Source: Rikenella microfusus
GTDB lineage: Bacteria > Bacteroidota > Bacteroidia > Bacteroidales > Tenuifilaceae
Assembly (NCBI GenBank): GCA_020722565.1
Contig: DYKO01000012.1
Coordinates: 1-64,000 of the forward strand
DNA length: 64,000 bases
Direction of reading: 5' to 3'
The notes beneath the pieces were generated by a model, which saw only the letters and a program-made list of their open reading frames with translations, was not told the DNA's origin and did not search any database. A program made the position numbers and the translations under genes. Below, piece after piece: positions 18,150-27,559 of the stretch; positions within the stretch are counted from its first letter, which is position 1; each line of letters starts with the position of its first letter.

Positions 18150-18836
18150 CTAACCCTTCATCATTCCATACTGCGACAGTATAGCATCGAGATTTTCAAA
18201 TTTTTTGCGGTAATCGGAAAGTGCAGCATTAATAATTTGGTGGGCCTCCTCAACTCCGTAAACATGAGTAATCTCACAATCACGATGGGTCCCGGGTAGA
18301 TCCTTATAGGTTAAAAAATAGTGCCTTAATCGGGTGATAATGGCTTCAGGGCATTCACCAATATTTCGGAAGTGACCGTAAACGGCATCATCCTTGAGTA
18401 CGGCAATAATTTTATCATCGGCCTGATTCCCGTCAATCATACGCAATCCCCCAATGGGTATTGCGTAGGCGAGCAGATTGCCATGGGTAATGTTTTTTTC
18501 AGTCAGTATGCAAATATCAAGAGGATCGCCATCACCTGTTAAATCGTCTCGCTCCGTTCTATCACGGGCAATTTGGGCCACATTCTCGTCGCAAAGGGTT
18601 TGCGGTATAAAACCATAAAGAGCAGGTAAAACATTAGAATACTTTTGGGGTCTATCAATCCGAAGGTACCCCGAGCCCTTATCAACCTCATACTTTACCG
18701 TATCGGTTGTTACCATTTCAATAAAAGTAGCAACAACGTTAGGGGCATCGGGCCCAACATCAATCCCATGCCAGGGATGCGACTTATACCTTAGCCCCAT
18801 AAGTCGGCCAATGGGGTCCATTATCCTGTTTGTCAT
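18150..18836 (-). CDS. ppa: inorganic pyrophosphatase (family I)
   Basis: A 228-residue soluble enzyme that hydrolyses pyrophosphate to phosphate. It shows the family I core: E50 in KYEVDKGSGYLRIDRP, YGFIPQT, the metal-binding DGDPLD (102-107), and DGNQADDKI. Slightly longer than the 175-residue bacterial form, as is usual for this Bacteroidota subgroup, with an N-terminal extension MDPIGRLMGLRYKSHPWHGI. A TACTTTTG promoter box lies 21 bases upstream. Confidence 0.95.
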   Translation of the reverse strand: MTNRIMDPIGRLMGLRYKSHPWHGIDVGPDAPNVVATFIEMVTTDTVKYEVDKGSGYLRIDRPQKYSNVLPALYGFIPQTLCDENVAQIARDRTERDDLTGDGDPLDICILTEKNITHGNLLAYAIPIGGLRMIDGNQADDKIIAVLKDDAVYGHFRNIGECPEAIITRLRHYFLTYKDLPGTHRDCEITHVYGVEEAHQIINAALSDYRKKFENLDAILSQYGMMKG

Positions 18837-18856
18837 GCTTATTAAATTTAGGGCGA

Positions 18857-18864
18857 CAAAAGTA
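18857..18864 (-). promoter_or_regulatory. TACTTTTG -7 box for ppa
   Basis: On the minus strand TACTTTTG fits TAnnTTTG exactly, 21 bases before the ppa start codon. No clear -33 element. Confidence 0.55.
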
Positions 18865-18880
18865 AAAAAAAAGAAATGAA

Positions 18881-19894
18881 CTAAATCACGTTCACCTCCA
18901 TTTCCAGTTCAATCCCAAATAGCTCCTTTACTGAAGTTTGGATACTTGATGCAAGATTAAGAATATCGGAACCCTTAGCTCCTCCATAGTTTACCAAAAC
19001 AAGTGCCTGCCTTTCATGAACACCGCAGCTACCAATACGCTTTCCCTTCCAACCGGCTTTTTCGATTAGCCAACCCGCAGGAATTTTGTAATAATCATCG
19101 GAAATTTTAAAAGCTGGGATATCGGGGTAAATCTTTTTCAAATGTATGTAAGCATCGGGACCGACAACCGGATTCTTAAAAAAACTTCCGGCATTACCAA
19201 TAATTGTTGGGTCGGGCAGTTTATGTTTACGGATACTAACTACTGCTTTTCGGATATTTTGTAGGTTGACCCCACCATATTGGGAAATTTCATCCAAAAG
19301 ATTTCCGTACTCAAGGTTAAATGAGGGTTTTGTAGGGAGCTTAAACCAAACATGGGTAATAATAATTTTCCCTTTTAGCTCCTTCTTGAAAATGCTGTCG
19401 CGGTAGCCAAAGCTACATTCCGCATTGTTGAGCTCCACGAATTTACGAGTAGCCAATTCAATTCCCTCGACCTTAAAAATGGTATCCTTAGCCTCAACAC
19501 CATAAGCCCCTATGTTTTGAATGGGCGCAGCACCCACGTAGCCAGGAATTCCCGAAAGATTTTCAACTCCACCCAAATTGTTGTTAACTGCAAACTCAAC
19601 AAATTTATCCCAAGCTACTCCAGCTCCAACCCTGAATGTCATGAAATTTACATCCTCCTCTTGAAGTTGAATTCCCTGAATGGAAGGGTTAACCACAACG
19701 CCCTCGATATCCCTAGTAACTATTATATTGCTCCCTCCGCCTATAACGTAAACAGAAAGTTTATTATACGATGCAAAGTTTATGGCATACAATACCTTTT
19801 CTACCGTATTTGCCTTGGCAAAATATTTAGCACCAACATCCAAACCAAATGTATTGTATGGCTTTAAAGAGATATCTTTCTTAATCACAAACAT
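18881..19894 (-). CDS. murB: UDP-N-acetylenolpyruvoylglucosamine reductase MurB
   Basis: A 337-residue FAD enzyme that reduces enolpyruvyl-UDP-GlcNAc to UDP-MurNAc in peptidoglycan synthesis. Motifs: YNTFGLDV, the FAD-binding VIGGGSN (50-56), ENLSGIPGYVGAAPIQNIGAYG (111-132), FGYRDS (162-167) and the proton-donor S237 in GNAGSFFKNP. The long form with the extra C-terminal segment (type I, like E. coli MurB). A TATATTTG box precedes it. Confidence 0.96.
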   Translation of the reverse strand: MFVIKKDISLKPYNTFGLDVGAKYFAKANTVEKVLYAINFASYNKLSVYVIGGGSNIIVTRDIEGVVVNPSIQGIQLQEEDVNFMTFRVGAGVAWDKFVEFAVNNNLGGVENLSGIPGYVGAAPIQNIGAYGVEAKDTIFKVEGIELATRKFVELNNAECSFGYRDSIFKKELKGKIIITHVWFKLPTKPSFNLEYGNLLDEISQYGGVNLQNIRKAVVSIRKHKLPDPTIIGNAGSFFKNPVVGPDAYIHLKKIYPDIPAFKISDDYYKIPAGWLIEKAGWKGKRIGSCGVHERQALVLVNYGGAKGSDILNLASSIQTSVKELFGIELEMEVNVI

Positions 19895-19915
19895 TTAAAA
19901 CTCTTTTTGTGTTAA

Positions 19916-19923
19916 CAAATATA
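19916..19923 (-). promoter_or_regulatory. TATATTTG -7 box for murB
   Basis: On the minus strand TATATTTG matches TAnnTTTG, 22 bases before the murB ATG. Confidence 0.5.
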
Positions 19924-20014
19924 ACCTTTTTCGCATTAAATGATACACCATAATAAAGTTGTAAAAAAATAATCTTATTTTATTCCCATATGTGTAAACA
20001 AAATTAATAATCCT

Positions 20015-20022
20015 TAATTTTG
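20015..20022 (+). promoter_or_regulatory. TAATTTTG -7 box for the glycosyltransferase
   Basis: TAATTTTG matches TAnnTTTG, 22 bases before the ATG at 20045. The -33 region is not clear, so this is a moderate call. Confidence 0.45.
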
Positions 20023-20044
20023 TTAATTTGATAAAACCTAAATT

Positions 20045-21133
20045 ATGCATATCTGCATATATACCACATCATACATTGCAACCGACCAAAGAGTTCAAAG
20101 AACAGCAGAAACCCTTGCTAAAAAGGGTTATTTTGTAAAAGTAATAGCACAAAAACATCAAAGTATAAAATTTACACCAGAAAGCTACAAGGTAAAGTTT
20201 ATAAATACATTGTTTAAAAAGGGGCCTTTATTTTACATGGCCTATAATTTTAGAATTTTTTTAAGCATTCTTTTTAGCCGGGCTAATGCCATTTACTCCA
20301 ACGATCTAGACACGCTACCGGGTTGTAGCATAGGAGCCCTATTTCGTTTTAAACCGCTGGTTTATGATAGCCATGAGCTTTTTACTGAGGTACCTGAGCT
20401 AATAGGTAGGCCCACCGTTCAATTTATATGGCGACTGCAGGAAATTATTTTCATCAAAAAAGCAAGGGTAGTAATTACTGTTTCCGATGGTATTGCAGGG
20501 GAACTAAATAAAAGGTATGGAGTAAAACCAGTGGTTATTAGAAACCTTCCTGTTAAAAAGGAAATTGAAGCCTTTCCCATTAATAAACCCACACTAATCT
20601 ACCAGGGAGTTTTGAATATGGGTCGAGGAATTGAGCTGGCTATTGATATGATGAGCTATCTTACCTGTTACCATCTTTTAATCGTTGGGAAGGGCGATAT
20701 TGAAGTATCGCTTCGAAAGAGAGTCTTAGATAAAAATTTAATAGACAGGGTGCAGTTCATGGGACAAATAGCTCCTGAAAAACTTCGAACCATAACCCCT
20801 ACCGCTTGGCTAGGGCTATCATTAGAAGAGGATATGGGGTTAAATTATCGCTATGCCCTTCCTAACAAGCTGTTCGATTACATTGCAGCTAATGTTCCCG
20901 TTTTGGTAAGCAATTTACCCGAAATGCGAAGGTTAGTTGAAGAAAATGGATTAGGATTGGTTGCCATAAACAGAGGTCCAAGGGAATTGGCCAATCAGGT
21001 TGCCGATTTTTTTGAGAATAAAAAGCAAAGGGAACAGGTGCTTCAAAATATTAAAAAAGCATCGGGTATTCTTAACTGGCAAAATGAGCAGGAAAAGCTA
21101 CTAGAAACACTAAATGTTTTAAATAAGAGCTAG
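20045..21133 (+). CDS. GT-B fold glycosyltransferase (family 4-like)
   Basis: A 362-residue cytosolic or peripheral transferase with the two-domain GT-B pattern: an N-terminal half with DQRVQRTAETLAKKGYFVKVIA and YDSHELFTE, and a C-terminal half with YQGVLNMGRGIELAIDMM, VQFMGQIAPEKL, and NKLFDYIAANVPVLVSNLPEM, which contacts the sugar nucleotide. It probably adds a sugar to a lipid carrier or surface glycan. Acceptor and donor are unknown. Its stop codon overlaps the converging nitroreductase stop by 4 bases. Confidence 0.88.
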   Translation: MHICIYTTSYIATDQRVQRTAETLAKKGYFVKVIAQKHQSIKFTPESYKVKFINTLFKKGPLFYMAYNFRIFLSILFSRANAIYSNDLDTLPGCSIGALFRFKPLVYDSHELFTEVPELIGRPTVQFIWRLQEIIFIKKARVVITVSDGIAGELNKRYGVKPVVIRNLPVKKEIEAFPINKPTLIYQGVLNMGRGIELAIDMMSYLTCYHLLIVGKGDIEVSLRKRVLDKNLIDRVQFMGQIAPEKLRTITPTAWLGLSLEEDMGLNYRYALPNKLFDYIAANVPVLVSNLPEMRRLVEENGLGLVAINRGPRELANQVADFFENKKQREQVLQNIKKASGILNWQNEQEKLLETLNVLNKS

Positions 21134-21678
21134 TAATTGTTAAATGAAACAATCTCATCAAATGATTTTCGCTTCTTTTCTCGAAGTTCAACTGCAGGAT
21201 AGCCAATGGTAATGATCAGCGGCACCCTTCGCGATTTGGGAATGTTCAGCAACTTTTTCACAGCTGTTTCATCAAACCAACCAAGCATGCAGCTACCCAG
21301 GCCTTCGGCTTTTGCTGCAAGGCAAATGTGCTCAGCAGCTATGCCAATAGCTATCAGCGGAAAGGCTTTCCCTTTCACCACGCTCCCAAAATTTGAGTTA
21401 AAATTAGCAGGCTCCATTACCACCACAATGTGAACGGGTGCTTGCTTGGTGAAATGGTTAATTCCCAAAACTCTACTGGCAGCAGCCTCGGCAAGTTTAT
21501 TCTTAAGTTCTGTATCGTCAACCACAATAAACCTCCAAGGCTGGGCGTTACATGCCGAAGGAGCCAAACGTGCGGCTTCAAAAATTCTGAGTATTTTTTC
21601 CTTTTCCACAGGCCTTGTTTCATAGGCCCTATCGCTCTGACGGCTTCGTATTATTTCGTAAAAAATATCACTATGCAT
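21130..21678 (-). CDS. nitroreductase-family flavoprotein
   Basis: A 182-residue FMN enzyme of the nitroreductase family: RSRQSDRAYETRPVEKEKI at the N-terminus (FMN phosphate contacts), APSACNAQPWRFIVV, and AEGLGSCMLGWFDE near the active site. Members reduce nitro groups, quinones or flavins with NAD(P)H; the true substrate is not readable. It overlaps the upstream NAD(P)-binding gene by 8 bases, so they are co-transcribed. Confidence 0.9.
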   Translation of the reverse strand: MHSDIFYEIIRSRQSDRAYETRPVEKEKILRIFEAARLAPSACNAQPWRFIVVDDTELKNKLAEAAASRVLGINHFTKQAPVHIVVVMEPANFNSNFGSVVKGKAFPLIAIGIAAEHICLAAKAEGLGSCMLGWFDETAVKKLLNIPKSRRVPLIITIGYPAVELREKKRKSFDEIVSFNNY

Positions 21679-22327
21679 GGTAAACCTCGGCTATTTGTTT
21701 TAGCGTCTCGGACTCAACCGTAATGCATCCCTTGGCAGAAAGCGCAAGCGAAATCATTGCCTTTGCCACATCAGTAGCATCAATCCCTCGGTAGCGCCTT
21801 AGAGGGCCTACAAAGGTAAACCTAAAAATCCGATATAACCAAATGCTAAGCCTTTCGCCCAGACGAAACTCGTTTCTATGCCCCAAAAGCAACGATGGAC
21901 GAATTATTGCACATAGTTCATAGTTCAATTGCTTTACTTTCTCCTCCAGCTGTCCCTTGGTTCTGAGGTAAAAGTTACGAGATTTAGGATTGGCCCCAAT
22001 TGAACTGATTACAACTAGTCGCTGTGCCCTTGCTCTTTGGGCTTTCTCAGCTAATTCAACAACCATTTCAAAATCAACTTTACGAAAGGCGTCTTTAGAC
22101 CCAGCCTTCCTCATGGTTGTTCCCAAACAAATAAAAACATCATCAACTTGGGGGTTAATAGTAACATCATCGGTTATTGGCTTCGACTGAATCTTTACAG
22201 GAAGGTTTTCAGGTTTATGCCTAAAATAGGCAATTACTTTAGTATAATTGCGATTTTCCGAGAGCAATTTTATAAGGGCTTTGCCCACCAAACCTGAACC
22301 GCCAAAAACTATTGCATTACGTGTCAT
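21671..22327 (-). CDS. NAD(P)-binding Rossmann-fold protein (HTATIP2/SDR-like)
   Basis: A 218-residue atypical short-chain dehydrogenase. The dinucleotide-binding GGSGLVGKAL (residues 9-18) is at the N-terminus, followed by DVFICLGTTMRKAGSK, VVISSIGANPKSRNFYLRTKGQLEE (a Y-x3-K-like YLRTK site) and RPSLLLGHR. This resembles eukaryotic HTATIP2/TIP30-like oxidoreductases found widely in bacteria. It is first in a two-gene unit with the nitroreductase. Substrate unknown. Confidence 0.85.
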   Translation of the reverse strand: MTRNAIVFGGSGLVGKALIKLLSENRNYTKVIAYFRHKPENLPVKIQSKPITDDVTINPQVDDVFICLGTTMRKAGSKDAFRKVDFEMVVELAEKAQRARAQRLVVISSIGANPKSRNFYLRTKGQLEEKVKQLNYELCAIIRPSLLLGHRNEFRLGERLSIWLYRIFRFTFVGPLRRYRGIDATDVAKAMISLALSAKGCITVESETLKQIAEVYHA

Positions 22328-23262
22328 GATACTAAATATTAGGGTATAAAATTACCTATATCATAGTTAAAAATTGTTTTTAAAGGTCAAATGGAACACA
22401 TGTATGTTGCTATGAGCGGGATTAATAAAGTTGAGCCATTTTCATCCTTACCTAGCACCGCTATGCCCACATGCTTCAATTGTATTAAACAAATTTTTTA
22501 AATATAAATTTTATCGAAACAAAACATTTGATGGCTTACTATTAACACTTTAATATAATTTCTTTACCGGGGGAATGGAAATCCACAATATGCACATCGA
22601 TATTTAAGCTTGTTAAATTGCAAAGGGGTTTAATCTGATAAAAGCTATAGCTATATAATTTCATCACTTTGTATGCACCAGCTATTTTTCCATTTGAAAC
22701 ATACGGTTCAAGTTATCCCTTGCTGCCAGTAAAAGTAAAGCATGAAGCAAACTCCAGGCAGCTCTAACACCAATCAGCTTTGATTTGATATCTCAAAATT
22801 TGAATGCTTTTATACAGCTTTTCGGCCAACATTATAAACCTTCCATTGAAAATTCCGGCTGATCCTGAACTATAGAATTTCACACTCTACCAATGATTTA
22901 GTATGATTTAATGTTGCTACCTAATTTAAAATGATTGATGAAATAATTTTTGTATTAATTTTTTTTTAAATTCGGAATGCTTAAATTTGGACAGAACATT
23001 CTAGCACTAAAAAATATGGAAACTATTTGTTGTCACAACTCAAAAGTCCCCGATATGCCTGAAGAATGTTTTCTTCAACTCAAATGTGGGGCAACCCTAC
23101 TGCATGCCAAACTGCCCTGGCGGGTAGGAAAAGTATAATCACTGTAAACTATTTTAGGCTTCAGCAAAAATTAGCAAACCTGTTTTGGAAAGCATAATAC
23201 CAGCTTGCTTACCACCTATCGATGAAATGATATCAATGTATAACCTATTAGAATTTATCAAC
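22328..23262. other. 935-base region upstream of the second receptor, no supported gene
   Basis: No credible gene. Only short readings are present, such as 36 codons at about 22391-22501 and 40 Cys-rich codons at about 23016-23138; neither has a recognisable motif. A TAAATTTG box at 22982-22989 could start a transcript with a roughly 270-base leader. Within that leader, around 23090-23142, CCTAC can pair with GTAGG and GCC with GGC, a possible small RNA fold. I cannot match it to a known riboswitch. Confidence 0.4.
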
Positions 23263-25164
23263 ATGAAAATTTCAGACTTATCCATTGCTAAGCGCTTAGC
23301 ACTAGGGTTTTCAATTATTATCCTCTTAATTTTAGCTATGGCTTCTGTGATTTACCTCTCAAATCGACGTGTAGGAATAGAAAACAGCAAACAGCGAAGA
23401 ATGGAAAGCCTCTTAGATATGAATGTTTCTATTGAAAATAAGCTGTTAGAATTCATTCAAACAGGAAACAACGCTTCAATCGATTCAGCCAATGTATATA
23501 TCGAAAAATTTAACAGGGAACTTCAGCTACTCAAACCCATGGTAATCCAAAAGAACTATGGAATTGTGGTAGCAATTGAGAATGATTTAAAAGAACTTGA
23601 AAAACAGATTGAAAGATTAAAAAATAGTTCTGCTTTACTAGCTGAAACATCAACAGCACTTGAAAGTGAATCGGCAAAAGCCTTAGCTTTAGCAGCAAGA
23701 GTAATGGGAGGCGAAGTTTCAAAAGGTGTTCAGCAATTTCTAAATATAAGGATACTAGAGAAGAGCTACCTAATAACAAGGGACGAATCGATTTTACAAA
23801 AATGGACAACCGAAATTGACGATAACACTCGTTTAGCTTTAAAGCTAGGATTAGTAGAAATTGCTCAGGCCCTTGAGGTGTACAAAAAAAGCTATCTGGT
23901 TCATGTAAATGTAAAAAAAGAACTTATTAACGAAAGAAATAAAGTTCAAACAGGAGTCAACCAAATTCAAGGTTTAATCCAAAAGGGCGTTCGGCTGTCG
24001 TCTGATTTACTGAATAATGCTGCTAAAAATGGGTTAAGGGCAATACTAATCACTGTAATGATTATTTTAGCATTATCAGTTTTAATTGGATATCTAATTA
24101 CACAAAGCATAACAAATCTGGTGAACACTGGTGTAGGGCTAGCAGATAATATATCTTCGGGCAAATTACTAATTCAACACGACAACAATAGTGACAGAAA
24201 AGATGAGCTGGGCAAACTTTCACGGGCATTAGCAGGTATGAGCGATAAGTTGAAAGAGGTTATTTCAACAATACATGTTTCAACCACTCATATTGTTTCA
24301 GCAAGCGATCAGCTTAGCATCACCAGTCAACAGGTATCGCAGGGAGCATCGGAGCAGGCAAGTTCTGCCGAAGAGGTTTCGGCATCAATGGAGCAAATGG
24401 TTGCCAATATTCAGAACAATGCTGAAAATGCCAAGCAGGCTGAACTAATAGCCCTTAACAGCGTTGAAAGCATTCGGAAGGGTTACGATGCCACATCGTA
24501 TGCCGTTGACAGCATGAAAAAAATTGCCGAAAAGGTATCCATAATTGGAGATATTGCATTCCAAACCAACATATTGGCGCTAAACGCAGCCGTTGAGGCT
24601 GCGCGTGCAGGGGAGCATGGCCGGGGTTTTGCCGTTGTGGCAGCTGAAGTACGTAAACTTGCAGAACGAAGTCGCTTGGCCGCCGATGAGATTAACCATA
24701 TTACCCGCGATGGAGTGGAAATTGCCGATAAAGCAGGACAACTTCTTTCAGGCATTGTACCGGAGATTGAAAAAACAGCCCGACTCGTTCAGGAGATTGC
24801 TGCAGCCAGCATAGAGCAAAATGCTGGGGCCGATCAGGTTAACTCTGCAATGCAGCAACTCAATCAGGTTACCCAGCAGAATGCTGCAGCCAGTGAGGAA
24901 ATGGCCTCCAGCGCAGAGGAATTAAACAGTCAGGCCCAACAAATGATAGGAATAGTTTCATTTTTTGATTTTGGACAAAAAGAGACATTGCTGAAGTCCT
25001 CTCACACTCATAACGATACCAAGCATGTAGCCAACAACTCCGATTTGATTAAAAATAGGAAAGATGCATCAGTATACGTTAAGCATGAAAAAAAATCAAT
25101 GGGTACGGGGCTGCACATAAATCTTAACCACAGGATTGATGATGACAATTATGAAAATTTTTAG
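23263..25164 (+). CDS. methyl-accepting chemotaxis protein with helical sensor
   Basis: A 633-residue receptor: TM1 about 12-33, an all-helical extracytoplasmic sensor about 34-245 (helical-bundle type rather than Cache), TM2 about 248-270, HAMP, and the MCP signalling hairpin with its conserved tip around F433 ([24 protein letters not shown]). The ATG at 23263 ([12 protein letters not shown]) precedes the TM directly; an in-frame ATG at 23185 would add 26 unlike residues. The last five residues are NYENF, close to the enterobacterial CheR tether NWETF. The signalling half is clearly paralogous to the receptor at 16001. Confidence 0.92.
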   Translation: MKISDLSIAKRLALGFSIIILLILAMASVIYLSNRRVGIENSKQRRMESLLDMNVSIENKLLEFIQTGNNASIDSANVYIEKFNRELQLLKPMVIQKNYGIVVAIENDLKELEKQIERLKNSSALLAETSTALESESAKALALAARVMGGEVSKGVQQFLNIRILEKSYLITRDESILQKWTTEIDDNTRLALKLGLVEIAQALEVYKKSYLVHVNVKKELINERNKVQTGVNQIQGLIQKGVRLSSDLLNNAAKNGLRAILITVMIILALSVLIGYLITQSITNLVNTGVGLADNISSGKLLIQHDNNSDRKDELGKLSRALAGMSDKLKEVISTIHVSTTHIVSASDQLSITSQQVSQGASEQASSAEEVSASMEQMVANIQNNAENAKQAELIALNSVESIRKGYDATSYAVDSMKKIAEKVSIIGDIAFQTNILALNAAVEAARAGEHGRGFAVVAAEVRKLAERSRLAADEINHITRDGVEIADKAGQLLSGIVPEIEKTARLVQEIAAASIEQNAGADQVNSAMQQLNQVTQQNAAASEEMASSAEELNSQAQQMIGIVSFFDFGQKETLLKSSHTHNDTKHVANNSDLIKNRKDASVYVKHEKKSMGTGLHINLNHRIDDDNYENF

Positions 25165-25187
25165 GTAATGGTTTCATTAATTATTGC

Positions 25188-25210
25188 AAAGGAGGCCAGG
25201 GCCTCCTTTT
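25188..25210 (+). terminator. terminator of the second receptor gene
   Basis: A perfect 10-bp stem AAAGGAGGCC / GGCCTCCTTT with a 2-base loop and a T-run, 23 bases after the stop. Confidence 0.85.
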
Positions 25211-25619
25211 ATTCTAATAATCCCAATCAAAATACATTGCTTCCCTTCTATTATATTTTGCATTGTTTCAAGCGAGTTTTAATAGGAGCCCCTGGTTTTT
25301 ATAGCGTTAAATAAATAATGCAGCGCTACTTTTACACTGTCAATTAAAAATACGCATGCATCCGTGTCCCATTAAAAGGGGATGAGCAATGGGTGATGAA
25401 TGGCTATGAATAAACAATTTAGTGCATTATTGCTCTGCAAAATTTTCGGCCATGTAACAATTTTATAAAGGGCTCTGATCGTGTTTTCCCATTTGCATGC
25501 CCCTTCAATGTTAGTTTCAAAAAAAGAATAACCTTGTAACTGGAATCCATCAAAACCAGATAAACTCAGAAATCCTTAACCTTTGTCATTTATCCTTTAA
25601 CCTTTATCCATGTTTTTTC
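25211..25619. other. 409-base spacer without a gene
   Basis: I see no gene. A near-duplicate CCTTAACCTTTGTCATTTAT / CCTTTAACCTTTATCCATG is at about 25575-25612. TTGACA at 25620-25625 with TAAATT 17 bases later could be a promoter for the next gene. Confidence 0.4.
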
Positions 25620-25664
25620 TTGACATATTTCATTTTATTCCGTAAATTGAAAAAAAAAAGTAAT

Positions 25665-26387
25665 ATGACAGCCATTTCAAAAATAATAGAAACCAGAGGG
25701 GTAATGGTTAAAGAGGAAAAGATAAAATCGTTATCGGAGCGAATTTACTCAAACTCTATGGTTTTGGAAAACTATGAACCATATCCCGGTTACTACGGGA
25801 AAAATGTTCCCACCGATGTTATCCCCCGATCCATCTTTCTCATACTAGTAAGAGAATACGACCATATGTATTTAGCCCGAACCTTGCAAAAAATAACAGG
25901 CGATGGCAATCATAGCTGCATGGGAACATATGGTTACATAGATATAGGAGAGCACCGTTACTACTGTATTCGAATAAAAAACCTAAAGTGTTTTGAGGAG
26001 ATTCCCCTTATCCAACAAAAATTTATGGAACATGGCATCGATTTTAGACGGAGTAAACCAATTAATGAAATGGCATTGATTACCATTGAAAAAACATTCC
26101 TGGTGGAGCGTTTCGATGAGGGTATCTATATAGATTTAGTTAGCGATAACAAGTACTATTTTGAAATACCCGTGGAGCTTAAATGGGAAGATTTTAAAAC
26201 CATAACCCACAACGTAAAGAACAACATTGCCAATAATTTTTTCGATGCAGCACTGGGTTACTTCTGGAAGATAAATGGACCTCAGGATATAGTTAGGATA
26301 TACGATTTAAAGGCAAATCTTGAACGCTTAGCTGAAATACGGAACAGGTATCTGTATGAAATTGAAAGGTTTATGAAAACACATTAG
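25665..26387 (+). CDS. conserved protein of unknown function
   Basis: A 240-residue soluble protein, Tyr- and Ile-rich, with segments PYPGYYGKNVPTDVIPRSIFLI, HSCMGTYGYIDIGEHRYYCIRI and FFDAALGYFWKINGP. No signal peptide, TM or known catalytic motif. The ATG at 25665 follows an A-rich stretch and is preferred over 25620, which would add a Leu/Lys-rich stub. It converges on ung with a 4-base gap. I do not recognise the family. Confidence 0.65.
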   Translation: MTAISKIIETRGVMVKEEKIKSLSERIYSNSMVLENYEPYPGYYGKNVPTDVIPRSIFLILVREYDHMYLARTLQKITGDGNHSCMGTYGYIDIGEHRYYCIRIKNLKCFEEIPLIQQKFMEHGIDFRRSKPINEMALITIEKTFLVERFDEGIYIDLVSDNKYYFEIPVELKWEDFKTITHNVKNNIANNFFDAALGYFWKINGPQDIVRIYDLKANLERLAEIRNRYLYEIERFMKTH

Positions 26388-26391
26388 CATT

Positions 26392-27084
26392 TCATTCGAG
26401 CGACCAATCAATAGGCTCCTTTCCCATTTGTAGAAGGAGCTTATTTGTTTGAGAAAAATGTTTGCAACCAAAAAAACCCCTACTTGCCGATAACGGCGAC
26501 GGATGAGGTGCAGTAAGAATGAAATGCTTGTTGGCATCAATTAGTTTAGATTTGGCTATGGCATAGTTTCCCCAAAGCATAAAAATGAAGCCATATTTCT
26601 TATCGGAAAGAGCTTTAATGGCGGCATCAGTAAAGGTTTCCCACCCCTTATTCTGATGCGATCCGGCTTGATTTGCCCTAACCGTTAGGGTAGCGTTAAG
26701 GAGTAGAACACCTTGACGAGCCCATTTTTCCAAATTTCCGTGATTGGGAATGGAAATTCCCAAATCGGCATTAATCTCCTTAAAAATATTTTGTAACGAA
26801 GGAGGTGCTGGTACTCCTTTGGGAACCGAAAAACATAATCCATGAGCCTGACCCGGCCCATGATAGGGATCTTGTCCAATTATAACAACCTTTACCCTAT
26901 CAAATGGAGTATAGTTGAATGCAGCAAATATCTGCGAACCCGGTGGATAAACAGCATATTTCTTCTTTTCTTCAATTAAAAAAGTTTTGAGCCGGTAAAA
27001 GTAATCGCTTTGAAACTCGTTTATCAGTAGCTCCTTCCAACTTTGCTCAATTTGCGGGTTTACAGTAAATACTAATTCATTCAT
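26392..27084 (-). CDS. ung: uracil-DNA glycosylase
   Basis: A 230-residue family 1 UDG that removes uracil from DNA at the start of base-excision repair. Signatures: GQDPYHG (70-76, D72 activates water), LLLNATLTVR, GSHQNKGWETFTD, and the HPSPLSA loop with H194. Length and motifs are normal. Single gene. Confidence 0.97.
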   Translation of the reverse strand: MNELVFTVNPQIEQSWKELLINEFQSDYFYRLKTFLIEEKKKYAVYPPGSQIFAAFNYTPFDRVKVVIIGQDPYHGPGQAHGLCFSVPKGVPAPPSLQNIFKEINADLGISIPNHGNLEKWARQGVLLLNATLTVRANQAGSHQNKGWETFTDAAIKALSDKKYGFIFMLWGNYAIAKSKLIDANKHFILTAPHPSPLSASRGFFGCKHFSQTNKLLLQMGKEPIDWSLE

Positions 27085-27156
27085 TGTATTTTTCCCCTTA
27101 AAATAAAACAGAAACTAAACTTTGCTGTTAACTTTCCGTATAAAGTTAATAAAGTT

Positions 27157-27164
27157 TAAATTTG
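27157..27164 (+). promoter_or_regulatory. TAAATTTG -7 box
   Basis: An exact TAnnTTTG match 17 bases before the ATG at 27182. No TTG at normal -33 spacing. Confidence 0.5.
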
Positions 27165-27181
27165 CATTAAAACAAAGTACC

Positions 27182-27487
27182 ATGAAAAGTTTAACTGTAT
27201 CCAAAAGTAGAATAAAGTTTTATTTAGCAGAACGACTTGCCAAAAATATTATCAACACCGACGAGCAAGTATTGGCCGAGGTGCTACGTTACAATCCTAT
27301 TGGAGGTTTTGAATTCCTTACCGATGAAGATTTGTTTGAGTATTTAAATGCATCGATACCCGAATTGGATTTTGTTGAGCTAACAGGTGCCGATGATGAA
27401 AACTTTCACCTTTCGGTACTTAAGGACCATAAGGATGAGGAAGAAGCTATTTTGATTGATGTACAAAGAGCCCTACAGGTTATTTAA
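27182..27487 (+). CDS. small acidic protein of unknown function
   Basis: A 101-residue soluble acidic protein with no TM or signal peptide. It begins MKSLTVSKSRIKFYLAERLAKNI and continues EVLRYNPIGGFEFLTDEDLFEYLNASI, ending in an acidic helix. No known motif. The ATG at 27182 follows a TAAATTTG box and fits the amphipathic start; an earlier in-frame ATG at 27122 would precede that box. It is closed by a hairpin. Function unknown. Confidence 0.65.
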   Translation: MKSLTVSKSRIKFYLAERLAKNIINTDEQVLAEVLRYNPIGGFEFLTDEDLFEYLNASIPELDFVELTGADDENFHLSVLKDHKDEEEAILIDVQRALQVI

Positions 27488-27509
27488 CTTTCTTTAAATT
27501 CATATGCCC

Positions 27510-27537
27510 ACCCATCGTAACTTTTTTTACGATGGGT
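27510..27537 (+). terminator. terminator after the small acidic protein
   Basis: An 11-bp stem ACCCATCGTAA / TTACGATGGGT with a short T-rich loop, followed by TGTTTATT. Confidence 0.7.
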
Positions 27538-27559
27538 TGTTTATTAAAAAAAACGAAAA

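Noticed and set aside
23078..23142. Cyclic-di-GMP (GEMM) riboswitch before the second chemoreceptor
   Set aside because: GGGCAACC and GGGTAGG look superficially similar, but the conserved GEMM core and its pairing are not met.
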